Shown piece by piece: positions 1 to 6,189 of a DNA stretch of 20,549 nucleotides. The notes under the pieces are model-generated. The model had not been told where the DNA came from. It saw nothing but the letters and a program-made list of their open reading frames with translations, and did not search any database. The stretch is from Candidatus Parvarchaeota archaeon (GTDB lineage Archaea; Nanobdellota; Nanobdellia; Parvarchaeales; Parvarchaeaceae): NCBI GenBank assembly GCA_027366075.1, contig DAHXLI010000056.1, positions 1 to 20,549 on the forward strand, written 5' to 3'. The translations under genes and the position numbers were made by a program. Each line of letters starts with the position of its first letter. Within the stretch, counting starts at the first letter, position 1.

Positions 1-108
1 CCCCTTATCCGAGTCTTCTATATGTTTGCTTAGTATCTCTGGATCGCTAACAGCGACTACCTTTCGCCCCATGTGATTTTCGTGGACCTTCATTATGAAT
101 CTAGACAT
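1..108 (-). CDS. DUF424 family protein, N-terminal part (cut by window edge)
   Basis: A reading frame of 36 codons begins at the ATG at 108-106 and runs off the left edge with no stop. The visible protein starts MSRFIMKVHENHMGRKVVAV and continues with SDPEIL. This resembles the N-terminus of the archaeal DUF424 family, whose members begin with a short beta strand followed by a VVAVCDEELLG-like stretch. DUF424 genes are commonly found directly downstream of the gene for aIF2 beta, and that is the order here: the start lies one base after the aIF2 beta stop, so the genes are probably co-transcribed and translationally coupled. A second in-frame ATG at residue 6 is a possible alternative start. 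The molecular function is not established; a translation-linked role is inferred from context only. Confidence 0.72.
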   Translation of the reverse strand, partial: MSRFIMKVHENHMGRKVVAVSDPEILSKHIEDSDKG

Positions 109-109
109 A

Positions 110-514
110 TTACTTTATTTTTCCGACAGGGTACTCCGCGCCGCAGGCAAGACATTTCACGATAAAATTCTCTTCTATTTTGTTCATCTGCGTGTCTGGA
201 GAAGCGCATTGTTTGCATATGACATACTCTTTTATGTAAGCGTTAAGCTTTTCTTGCACAACCCTCCTCGAGAATCTGCCCCCTATTGTTATGTTTCCTT
301 TTTCGTCTACTTGGCCAGGCGCAGTAAGTTCGTGCATCATATACCTGGCTATATGTTTGATTGGTCTGTTGATATAACTCGCGAATTTCTCGGCGTTTAT
401 TACGGTTTTTTGTCCTGATTGGCCTACATCGGCTTCTGGTGGCACAAACCTTTCGCCACGACCAGCCTTCTTTTCCTTAAGTACCTTTTTTAATAGCTCA
501 TCGTATTCCATCAT
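110..514 (-). CDS. Translation initiation factor 2 subunit beta (aIF2 beta)
   Basis: This is the beta subunit of archaeal initiation factor 2, the heterotrimer that delivers initiator Met-tRNA to the small ribosomal subunit in the cytoplasm. The 134-residue protein has the usual family length. An N-terminal helix (YDELLKKVL) is followed by the central alpha/beta domain with NRPIKHIARYMMHEL at about 48-62 and IGGRFSRRVVQEKL at about 77-90. A C-terminal zinc ribbon uses C100-x2-C103 and C121-x2-C124. The start ATG overlaps the stop of the upstream OB-fold gene by four bases, which indicates coupling inside the mcm operon. The next codon is also ATG, so the start could be one residue shorter. 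Nothing is missing from the fold. Confidence 0.95.
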   Translation of the reverse strand: MMEYDELLKKVLKEKKAGRGERFVPPEADVGQSGQKTVINAEKFASYINRPIKHIARYMMHELTAPGQVDEKGNITIGGRFSRRVVQEKLNAYIKEYVICKQCASPDTQMNKIEENFIVKCLACGAEYPVGKIK

Positions 515-906
515 CCTGTAAGTGCTTTAAGATTTTTAATGCTTTCAATCTTATTATAAGTGTATCTGATCATATCGACATGCTTTATATTGTTCAGTTC
601 GATCGTAGTGCTTTCGTTATATACATCTATCGTGCCTAATACTTCTACAAGGCACCCCCTCTGTATTTCTTTGAAAAGACCGAAGAGAGGCCTTTGGAAA
701 TGCACGAGCATACTGGAGAACGTATCGTCGAGTATGATATAACCGCTCCCGCTTTCTTCGTTTAATTCTAATGCTACGACGGTACCAACGAGATGCATCC
801 TATATATCTTGGTCCCGTTTAGCATTACAAAGTTGCCGTTTTCATCGGAACCGCGCTCGGCCTTTTCTGTTATAGACAAAGGCAGCATGAAGAATGTGTA
901 GTTCAT
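511..906 (-). CDS. OB-fold nucleic-acid-binding protein (RPA32-like), between mcm and aIF2 beta
   Basis: The 131-residue protein consists of a short N-terminal extension and one OB-fold at about residues 35-115. The fold is recognised by the pattern LVGTVVALE, then GYIILDDTFSSMLVHF, then GCLVEVLGTID and a final IELNNIKHVD strand. That order matches the small RPA/RPA32-like single-stranded-DNA-binding domains. No zinc finger or second domain is present. The gene starts one base after the mcm stop and overlaps the aIF2 beta start by four bases, so it is in the middle of a tight operon. Position next to MCM suggests a role in replication or repair as a single-strand-binding or RPA-associated protein. 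This is an inference from fold and context; an RNA-binding OB-fold cannot be excluded. Confidence 0.75.
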   Translation of the reverse strand: MNYTFFMLPLSITEKAERGSDENGNFVMLNGTKIYRMHLVGTVVALELNEESGSGYIILDDTFSSMLVHFQRPLFGLFKEIQRGCLVEVLGTIDVYNESTTIELNNIKHVDMIRYTYNKIESIKNLKALTG

Positions 907-907
907 A

Positions 908-2935
908 TTATGATATCAGCTTTATGAAACCTGACTTCGGCTCAAATATGTCGCCCTCTCTTTTTAGTACCGATATCGCTTGCTCCACGTCATCTATCTT
1001 CATCCCACTTTTTTCGGCGACTTCATATACTTTTGTCATCGCTAACGCCGCGCCTTTCGGAAGCAGCTCGGTTTCAGATCTTATTATAGATTTTATGTTT
1101 AATACCGTGCTTCTTTGGGAAGAGGATATGCCAGTTATCACGCGATCGATGTCAAGTTCGCCTGTGTTCTTGTCTATTCCGACTTCACTTAAGTAAGCCA
1201 TCATAAGGTCTATCGCCCTTCTTGCGTCTTCCATAGTCGCGTATTCTGACAACCTGACTTTTGCGCTGGCCTCGGTAAGCCTTACTACTGCCTCCAATTG
1301 TCGCGCAGAGATAGGTACGGGTCTGACTTCTTCACCTTCGTTGGAATATTGGCTTCGTAATTTTAGATAAAATTCTTGGATGGCGTTCATTGCGTCATTC
1401 GAAAGGATTGGGCGGCAATTCTGTTTGGCATATGCTATGTATTTTTTAAGCAGAGGAGTAGGTATAGCCGGTTTGTTCTTATTAATATCTTTGTTAGCTT
1501 CAAGAATCCTGCTGGCGACCAGCTTATCAGTTTCCTTGTTAGGTCGGTCTTTCATTATAAAGATCAGATCAAAACGATTTATCAAAGTCGATGGAAGCTC
1601 TATTTGGGACGATATCACATCGAACGGGTTGAACCTGCCGAGTTTTGGGTTCGCAGCGGCCAATACGCTCGTCTGCGCCGCGAGAGTCGCGTGGATATTG
1701 GCTTTTGAGATACTAATCGTCTGCTGTTCTAGAGCTTCATGCATAGCGACTCTGTCGTCTTTGTTCATCTTGTCAATCTCATCTATCGCGAGTATACCTT
1801 TGTTCGTCAACGGAAGTGCACCTGCCTCCAGTATATAGCTTCTCGTGGCTTCGTCTTTTATTATCGTAGCTGTAAGGCCAGCCGCACTAGAACCCATGCC
1901 GGTGACGTATCTGGCTTTTGGCGCGACTCCGCTTACGTACTTTAGTGTAGCGCTCTTGGCGGTGCCAGGATCTCCGCATAATAATAAATGGATATCGCCG
2001 CGTATTACGCTGTTTCCTTCCCTGCCGACCTTTCTCACGCCCCCGAACAGCTGTAGCACCACGGCGTCTTTTATCGAGTCATGGCCGAATATGTTGGGCG
2101 TTATGGAATCCCTGAACTTATTGTAGATAGTCTTGTCTCTGGCCATCTCCTTTATCGTAGCTTCTTCTTCTTTTGTTATTATTATCTCTTCAAAACCCTG
2201 CTCGACGGCTTCGAGGTACGAGGCTTCTATTGAAATTTCAGAAGTCCTAGATTTTTTACCGCTGGGGAATACCACCGGCGCCTCGTTCACGATGCCGGTA
2301 ACGACCACTTTATTTCCAGGGATGATGTTCTTTTCGAACTTCGGGTCTACAAGGTCCCCTTTTAGCATGACATCAATGTGTTCGGGTTGCGCTCCGCCTT
2401 CCAGGTCTTCCGGCGCTTCTTCGAGTATTATTTTTTGGGAGTCTATGAGCTCCTTTTTGAAAGTGTTAAAACGCCCCTTTTTGCCGCAATTCGTACATAT
2501 CGACGGCACCTTTATTGTCTTTTCTTTTTGTTCTACTTTTATCACGTGCCCGCAGCTCTGGCATTCAAACTCTATCGCAGTGACCATCGGTCTTACGCTT
2601 ACAGCTACTTTTATAAGGCCGCTGATCTGGAGTATCTTGCCTATATGCTTGCTCCTTATCTCCCTTATCGGAAGCGTCGATGGTAGGTTTCTTATCCTTA
2701 CTTCGAGATTTAGGTCTTTGTATACAGGATCTAACTCGCTTATGAATCGCTTTATTTCGGCTATGGATTCTATAGGGGCTCTTATTATGTGGTCTCCAAG
2801 CTCTGGCGAAAAGTTGTCCACATCTGTGAAGTCTATCAGTACAGAAGATTTGCTGGTGGCGATTATGGATTTAAGCTGGTCGTTAAGTTTTCTGTTTACA
2901 AATGAGGAAACTAAATCATCGAAATCCGATTTCAT
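908..2935 (-). CDS. mcm: Replicative DNA helicase MCM
   Basis: This is the single archaeal minichromosome maintenance helicase, which forms a ring and unwinds DNA at replication forks with ATP. The 675-residue length is normal. The N-terminal domain carries a zinc site with C125-x2-C128 and C147-x2-C150. The AAA+ domain shows Walker A GDPGTAKS at 321-328, Walker B LAIDEID at about 382-388, sensor 1 AAANP with N429, the arginine finger in NRFD (R454), and a sensor 2 region SARQLEAVVRL with R545. A winged-helix-like C-terminal domain follows (about 605-675). All catalytic residues are present. It is the first gene of a four-gene minus-strand operon with the OB-fold protein, aIF2 beta and DUF424. 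No intein or frameshift is seen. Confidence 0.98.
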   Translation of the reverse strand: MKSDFDDLVSSFVNRKLNDQLKSIIATSKSSVLIDFTDVDNFSPELGDHIIRAPIESIAEIKRFISELDPVYKDLNLEVRIRNLPSTLPIREIRSKHIGKILQISGLIKVAVSVRPMVTAIEFECQSCGHVIKVEQKEKTIKVPSICTNCGKKGRFNTFKKELIDSQKIILEEAPEDLEGGAQPEHIDVMLKGDLVDPKFEKNIIPGNKVVVTGIVNEAPVVFPSGKKSRTSEISIEASYLEAVEQGFEEIIITKEEEATIKEMARDKTIYNKFRDSITPNIFGHDSIKDAVVLQLFGGVRKVGREGNSVIRGDIHLLLCGDPGTAKSATLKYVSGVAPKARYVTGMGSSAAGLTATIIKDEATRSYILEAGALPLTNKGILAIDEIDKMNKDDRVAMHEALEQQTISISKANIHATLAAQTSVLAAANPKLGRFNPFDVISSQIELPSTLINRFDLIFIMKDRPNKETDKLVASRILEANKDINKNKPAIPTPLLKKYIAYAKQNCRPILSNDAMNAIQEFYLKLRSQYSNEGEEVRPVPISARQLEAVVRLTEASAKVRLSEYATMEDARRAIDLMMAYLSEVGIDKNTGELDIDRVITGISSSQRSTVLNIKSIIRSETELLPKGAALAMTKVYEVAEKSGMKIDDVEQAISVLKREGDIFEPKSGFIKLIS

Positions 2936-2966
2936 ATTCTGATTAATATAGAATAGGTCTGTGGCT

Positions 2967-2976
2967 CTATTAAAGC
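2967..2976 (-). promoter_or_regulatory. Probable TATA element for the mcm operon
   Basis: The minus strand reads ATGCTTTAATAG here, about 37 bases upstream of the mcm start. This would give a short leader of about 10 bases. A second AT-rich stretch at 2943-2950 is too close to the start to be the TATA box. Confidence 0.35.
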
Positions 2977-3033
2977 ATTATTAAGAAATATTCACAATCG
3001 ATTTTTGATTATTTTGCATTGTTAAGTAGTGCA

Positions 3034-3477
3034 TCAGACGAGTGCGATGACTAAGTAGCCGATGACGAAGCCGATTGTCCCTCCGGCGATTACATCATGT
3101 ATGTAATGATCTTTTATGTAGACCCGGCTGTAGGCCACGATCGCGCCGAAAATAAAGATCGGTATAAAAATAAAAGAGTTTATCAGCAGGCCAGCGAAAA
3201 CCATTGCTACGGCGGAATGAGTCGACGGAAAACTTCTAAGATTAAGTTTAAAACTTCTTTTGTAAAATTTCTTATTTAGTGCTGTCGCCGGTCGGCTTTC
3301 CTTTACGAAAATCTTTATGACTTCGCAGAGCACAGTCGTTACCACCACCGCGATTATTATCCGCTCCAGGATCTTTATTGATGGGACAGCCAAGATGATG
3401 AGCAGTATCTCCAAAGCGAATAGCTCTAGATAATACTGCTCTATCAAAACCGAAATCTTATAAAAAAGGCTGTTCAT
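3034..3477 (-). CDS. PAP2-superfamily membrane phosphatase
   Basis: The protein of 147 residues has several membrane helices and the three signature motifs of the PAP2/phosphatidic acid phosphatase superfamily. Motif 1 is K55-x6-R62-P63 (KIFVKESRP), motif 2 is PSTHS at 84-88 with the catalytic H87, and motif 3 is SR-x5-H-x3-D at 117-128 (SRVYIKDHYIHD) with H124 and D128. These enzymes remove phosphate from lipid or isoprenoid phosphates, such as undecaprenyl or dolichyl pyrophosphate, at the membrane. The exact substrate cannot be read from sequence; recycling of the glycosylation lipid carrier is an attractive guess because the window encodes heavily sequon-bearing surface proteins. Its start overlaps the stop of the RCK membrane protein by four bases, so the two are co-expressed. 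Confidence 0.88.
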   Translation of the reverse strand: MNSLFYKISVLIEQYYLELFALEILLIILAVPSIKILERIIIAVVVTTVLCEVIKIFVKESRPATALNKKFYKRSFKLNLRSFPSTHSAVAMVFAGLLINSFIFIPIFIFGAIVAYSRVYIKDHYIHDVIAGGTIGFVIGYLVIALV

Positions 3478-4184
3478 TTCCTTTTTTCTCTTTGTGACAG
3501 ATATACCATCCTGTCAGCACCGACTATCTCAGGTAGCACTACTTCGTTAGCCCCAAGCTGCACGAATTTCCTTATATTTTTAATGGAATTGCACCTTGTG
3601 AATATCTTTGCATTCTTATTCGCTTCCCTTGCATCAAGCACCACAAGGAAATTATCCACGTCCTGCCCGAGGCAGGCGAATACGGCGACTGCCTGTTTGG
3701 CGTTCGCAAGCTTGAACGATTTTTCATCAAGCGCGCTTTCTCGCAATACCTTAAACCCTAGTTTTTTGAGTTCGACAGCCCTGGTTTCTTCGTTCTCCAG
3801 GATTATCGTCGGTTTATGCTGTTCCCTAAGCAGATAAGCTATCCTTTCGCCTATCCTGCCACCACCACAAACAATGTAATGGTTCTTAAGTCTCAGAGTC
3901 TGAGCCATATATATTACACCTCCAAATTCATTTCTTAATACCGAGACTAAAAACTCGAGAAAATAGACCGCGAACACCCCAATAAAAAGAGAGAGGAATA
4001 AGAGTAGCGGACCGAAACTCGAGCTAAAATTGAACGTTTCTATCGCCGTTAGGATGTCGTCAAAGGAGATTATGTAGCTTACATTATCGTCACTGGATAT
4101 CAGCAGGACCAACACGGCCATTATTATTATAAGAACGATGACGACGACCAGTAGTTTTTGTCCATTCTCCCTTATGCTGTCCAT
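3474..4184 (-). CDS. Two-helix membrane protein with RCK/TrkA-N domain but no K+ selectivity filter
   Basis: The 236-residue protein has a membrane helix at about 10-29, a loop with a pore-helix-like segment (SFDDILTAIETF, about 40-51), a second helix at about 57-82, and a cytoplasmic RCK N-terminal (TrkA-N) domain from about 100. The Rossmann signature is G107-x-G109-x2-G112 (VCGGGRIGERIAYLL), with the acidic residue E130 at the end of the second strand. This is the architecture of MthK-like potassium channels. However, the place of the TVGYGD filter reads NFSSSFG, so K+ selectivity is not supported. It may be a diverged channel, a different ion pathway or a membrane-tethered nucleotide sensor. 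The downstream PAP2 gene overlaps it by four bases. A TATA-like element at 4206-4215 supports a leaderless start. Confidence 0.82.
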   Translation of the reverse strand: MDSIRENGQKLLVVVIVLIIIMAVLVLLISSDDNVSYIISFDDILTAIETFNFSSSFGPLLLFLSLFIGVFAVYFLEFLVSVLRNEFGGVIYMAQTLRLKNHYIVCGGGRIGERIAYLLREQHKPTIILENEETRAVELKKLGFKVLRESALDEKSFKLANAKQAVAVFACLGQDVDNFLVVLDAREANKNAKIFTRCNSIKNIRKFVQLGANEVVLPEIVGADRMVYLSQREKRK

Positions 4185-4205
4185 AAGGATTAGTGTTTTC
4201 TAGAG

Positions 4206-4215
4206 TTTAATAAAT
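4206..4215 (-). promoter_or_regulatory. Probable TATA element for the RCK/PAP2 pair
   Basis: On the minus strand the sequence reads ATATTTATTAAAC, centred about 26 bases upstream of the ATG at 4184. This spacing fits transcription starting at or very near the start codon (leaderless mRNA). It suggests the pair is transcribed separately from rps10. Confidence 0.5.
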
Positions 4216-4260
4216 ATCGTTCGATCGCTCAAAAAAGGGATTATTGGCGATTTTTATGCC

Positions 4261-4569
4261 CTAACCTATTAATTCCATCTCTATATTTACTTCCTTTGGG
4301 ACGCTTGTCTTCATTATCATATGCAGTGCTTTAGGATCTGCCTGCATATCGATTATCCTCTTGTGTAGCCGCATCTCCCACGTTTCGTAGGTTTCTCTGC
4401 CGGAACCAGCTGGAGCCCTTCTAGTGGTGACTTTTAGCTTTTTGGTAGGTATTGGGACTGGTCCGGATACGGTCGTGCCGAGTTTTTTAGATATCTCAAG
4501 TATGTCATCGCAGACTTTCTTCAGCTTTACCGCGTCGGTCGACGTCAATTTTATTCTGGCTTTTTGCAT
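4261..4569 (-). CDS. rps10: Small ribosomal subunit protein uS10
   Basis: The 102-residue protein is a full-length archaeal uS10, part of the head of the 30S subunit. Recognisable blocks are KARIKLTSTD near the N-terminus, GPVPIPTKK (about 56-64), RRAPAGSGRETYETWEMRLHKR in the middle, and the C-terminal KTSVPKEVNIEMEL. In many archaea rps10 directly follows the EF-1 alpha gene; here EF-1 alpha is at the far right end of the window on the opposite strand, so the usual pair has been separated. It appears to be transcribed alone from a TATA element at 4598-4607. Confidence 0.97.
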   Translation of the reverse strand: MQKARIKLTSTDAVKLKKVCDDILEISKKLGTTVSGPVPIPTKKLKVTTRRAPAGSGRETYETWEMRLHKRIIDMQADPKALHMIMKTSVPKEVNIEMELIG

Positions 4570-4597
4570 AACGTATTTTTAATAAAGTAGACTACAA

Positions 4598-4607
4598 GTA
4601 TTTAAAT
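4598..4607 (-). promoter_or_regulatory. Probable TATA element for rps10
   Basis: The minus strand reads AAAGATTTAAATAC, centred about 34 bases upstream of the rps10 ATG. This predicts a leader of under ten bases. Confidence 0.5.
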
Positions 4608-4615
4608 CTTTTATA

Positions 4616-5070
4616 TCAGCTTTGATAAGAAAAGCCGGGCCATACTCGGTGCATGACTACTATGTATAAGCGCCTTTTTTTGCTGTCGAGCGCGGTCGCG
4701 GTCGTAAAATCAAGCTCATAGTCACCGGATAAATCATTCGATTTTGAAAGATCACCCAAACGCATGTCGACCCTTTCGTGATTTTTACAGATGAGGTCTA
4801 GCTTTCCGCCATGCAGCCCGGTCGGAGGGTTTTTGTCATAAAGCGAATCTGTCCTCGGTTTGAAGTATCCAGATAATGAACTCTCTGCCGGCGCGGCGTC
4901 GTGCATAATTTCTATTATGGATATGTCTCCTTGTATCTTGTCTTTAGTAAACAGGTCATAGAACAACAGGTTTATCCACCCGCCGTTCTTTAGGTTTTCA
5001 GTCTATTGCGGGTCGGTTATCTCGGCAGTAAATTGTGCTTCGTCATTAAGCAGGATTTTTAAAAGCGTCC
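4616..5070 (-). pseudogene. Broken gene of unknown family
   Basis: An open frame of 116 codons (4966-4616) ends at a stop just downstream of the rps10 promoter. Upstream of its first ATG the same frame continues with plausible protein (for example EAQFTAEITDP and NLKNGGWINLLFYD) but is interrupted by a TAG at 5003-5005, and a further in-frame TAA lies at about 5072. The protein is hydrophilic, with one hydrophobic strand RLYIVVMHRV near the C-terminus. I recognise no domain. The coding-like sequence on both sides of an in-frame stop, with no good promoter or ribosome site for the downstream ATG, points to a decayed gene. It could alternatively be a short real gene starting at 4966. Confidence 0.4.
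5056..5065 (+). promoter_or_regulatory. Possible TATA element for the short frame at 5093
   Basis: The stretch GATTTTTAAAAGCG is centred about 32 bases upstream of the ATG at 5093. The spacing is like that of other promoters in this window, but the gene it would serve is broken or very small. Confidence 0.25.
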
Positions 5071-5092
5071 TTTAGTTTCTGGATAAGCTATC

Positions 5093-5227
5093 ATGGAAAA
5101 TTCTGTTTCTAGAACGCAATCAGCCGAAGCAATAGAAAGGTCTTTAGCCGGTCCAGAAGTGCCCGCGGCGTTTATGAATTTTTCCAGCACTCGTTGGTCA
5201 TTCTATGTTAAGAATGAAACGGTATAA
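5093..5227 (+). pseudogene. Short frame of 44 codons, possibly the start of a truncated gene
   Basis: The frame starts MENSVSRTQSAEAIERS and ends at a TAA at 5225-5227. It has a possible TATA element at a reasonable distance. After the stop the same frame continues open for roughly 30 more codons with cysteine-containing, protein-like sequence (LWTCEMNQQIETP, then GKCNFSDLC) before it runs into the rpl7ae promoter. This looks like a gene broken by one nonsense mutation and truncated at its 3' end. No family is recognised. A genuine 44-residue protein is the alternative. Confidence 0.3.
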
Positions 5228-5318
5228 AACCTATGGACTTGCGAAATGAACCAGCAAATCGAAACGCCAGTGATACCGTCGGGCAAGTGCAATTTCAGTG
5301 ATTTGTGTTCTAAAAACA

Positions 5319-5326
5319 TTTATAAA
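5319..5326 (+). promoter_or_regulatory. TATA element for the rpl7ae operon
   Basis: TTTATAAA lies about 51 bases upstream of the rpl7ae ATG, preceded by purine-rich sequence that could act as a BRE. It would start transcription near 5348 and leave a leader of about 25 bases, consistent with this gene being the one with a strong Shine-Dalgarno site. Confidence 0.6.
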
Positions 5327-5356
5327 TGCACAATATACATAAACTATAATAAAAAT

Positions 5357-5364
5357 AAGGAGGT
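5357..5364 (+). promoter_or_regulatory. Strong Shine-Dalgarno site of rpl7ae
   Basis: AAGGAGGT lies eight bases before the ATG at 5373 and is an extended match to the 16S anti-Shine-Dalgarno sequence. It fixes the start codon. It stands out because most other genes here have promoters placed for leaderless mRNAs. Confidence 0.85.
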
Positions 5365-5372
5365 AGCAGATT

Positions 5373-5723
5373 ATGGCAGATGAAGCGAAAAAAGATTTAG
5401 ACAGCCAAGTCTATTCGGTCTTGGAGAAAATAAGAGCCAAGTCCGGTTCTATAAAGAAGGGCGTGAACGAAGTGACCAAAGCCCTCGAGAGATCGCAGGC
5501 AAAGCTGGTCGTATACGCATCTGACGTTTCTCCTAAAGAGATAGTGATGCATCTACCGCTTTTATCAAAAGATAGGGGTGTACCTTGCGTAGCAGTAAGA
5601 AGCAGGACGGAGTTGGGCAAAGCGGTCGGCGTAGTAGTCCCGACTTCCGCGATAGCCATATTGAACGCAGGTGAAGAGACGCACGCTCTAGAGGAACTTC
5701 TGGGCAAACTTAAGACGCTATGA
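5373..5723 (+). CDS. rpl7ae: Ribosomal protein L7Ae (eL8), kink-turn RNA-binding protein
   Basis: The 116-residue protein is archaeal L7Ae, which binds kink-turns in 23S rRNA, C/D and H/ACA guide RNAs and archaeal RNase P RNA. The core motif is seen in the segment from GVNEVTKALERSQAKLVVYA (about 30-49) through SDVSPKEIVMHLPLL to the loop VPCVAVRSRTELGKAVG (about 72-88), which sets RNA specificity. The C-terminal helix carries EETHALEELL. Length is typical. It heads the conserved archaeal cluster rpl7ae-rps28e-rpl24e; its TGA stop overlaps the rps28e ATG by four bases. Confidence 0.97.
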   Translation: MADEAKKDLDSQVYSVLEKIRAKSGSIKKGVNEVTKALERSQAKLVVYASDVSPKEIVMHLPLLSKDRGVPCVAVRSRTELGKAVGVVVPTSAIAILNAGEETHALEELLGKLKTL

Positions 5724-6001
5724 AAGCAAATACGAGCAAGGAAAATACTCAGAATAAATCCGTTCAAAATAAACCTGCGCAGAAACAAGTCCAGGACTTT
5801 ACTTTTGAGGGATATCCTTCAGAAGTCGTCGAGATAGTCGGTCGTCATGGGGTCGCAGGGGAAGTTACTCAGGTAAAATGCAAGATATTGACCGGCATGG
5901 ACAAAGATAAGATGATCAGAAGAAACGTCAGGGGCCCGGTCATCGTAGGCGACATCTTGATGCTGAAAGAAACCGAAATGGAGGCACTTCCGATAAGATA
6001 A
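5720..6001 (+). CDS. rps28e: Small ribosomal subunit protein eS28
   Basis: This is a full eS28, an OB-fold protein near the 30S decoding region and mRNA exit. The conserved core runs from about residue 33 to the end: PSEVVEIVGRHGVAGEVTQVKCKI, RRNVRGPV and the terminal DILMLKETEMEA followed by LPIR. The protein is 93 residues, longer than the usual 65-75, because of an N-terminal extension of about 25 residues rich in N, K, Q and S (from MKANTSKENT to NKPAQKQ). The ATG start overlaps the rpl7ae stop, which supports the extended form; no later ATG precedes the conserved core. The extension is unusual and probably disordered. Confidence 0.95.
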   Translation: MKANTSKENTQNKSVQNKPAQKQVQDFTFEGYPSEVVEIVGRHGVAGEVTQVKCKILTGMDKDKMIRRNVRGPVIVGDILMLKETEMEALPIR

Positions 6002-6005
6002 GTGT

Positions 6006-6185
6006 ATGAAATGCAGCTTCTGCGGCAGCGGAATAAGAAAAGGGACGGGCACGACCTACGTTAAAATGGACGGTTCCGTTTATAACTTCTGCAGCAGACG
6101 GTGCATGAAGTTCTCTATAGAGAAGAAAGACTCGAGAAAATTCAAATGGGCTTCAAAACCAATAAATAATACAAAAGCCAAGTAA
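6006..6185 (+). CDS. rpl24e: Large ribosomal subunit protein eL24
   Basis: This is a 59-residue zinc-binding ribosomal protein. The start MKCSFCGSGIRKGTG and the later YNFCSRRCMKF give the eL24 zinc site C3-x2-C6 and C29-x3-C33. The family's conserved SRRCMKF and RKFKWASK blocks are both present. The ATG lies four bases after the rps28e stop; a GTG at 6002 is in another frame. In many archaea ndk and infB follow this cluster, but here two surface-protein genes follow. Confidence 0.95.
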   Translation: MKCSFCGSGIRKGTGTTYVKMDGSVYNFCSRRCMKFSIEKKDSRKFKWASKPINNTKAK

Positions 6186-6189
6186 TTTG

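Noticed and set aside
2133..2942. Long open frame on the plus strand opposite the 5' part of mcm (269 codons)
   Set aside because: It is the antisense shadow of the mcm gene, has no recognisable domain, and mcm is certain.
4616..4966. Resemblance of the minus-strand frame to the C-terminal beta domain of glycoside hydrolases
   Set aside because: Only one strand-like stretch (RLYIVVMHRV) is suggestive; it is too short to assign a family.
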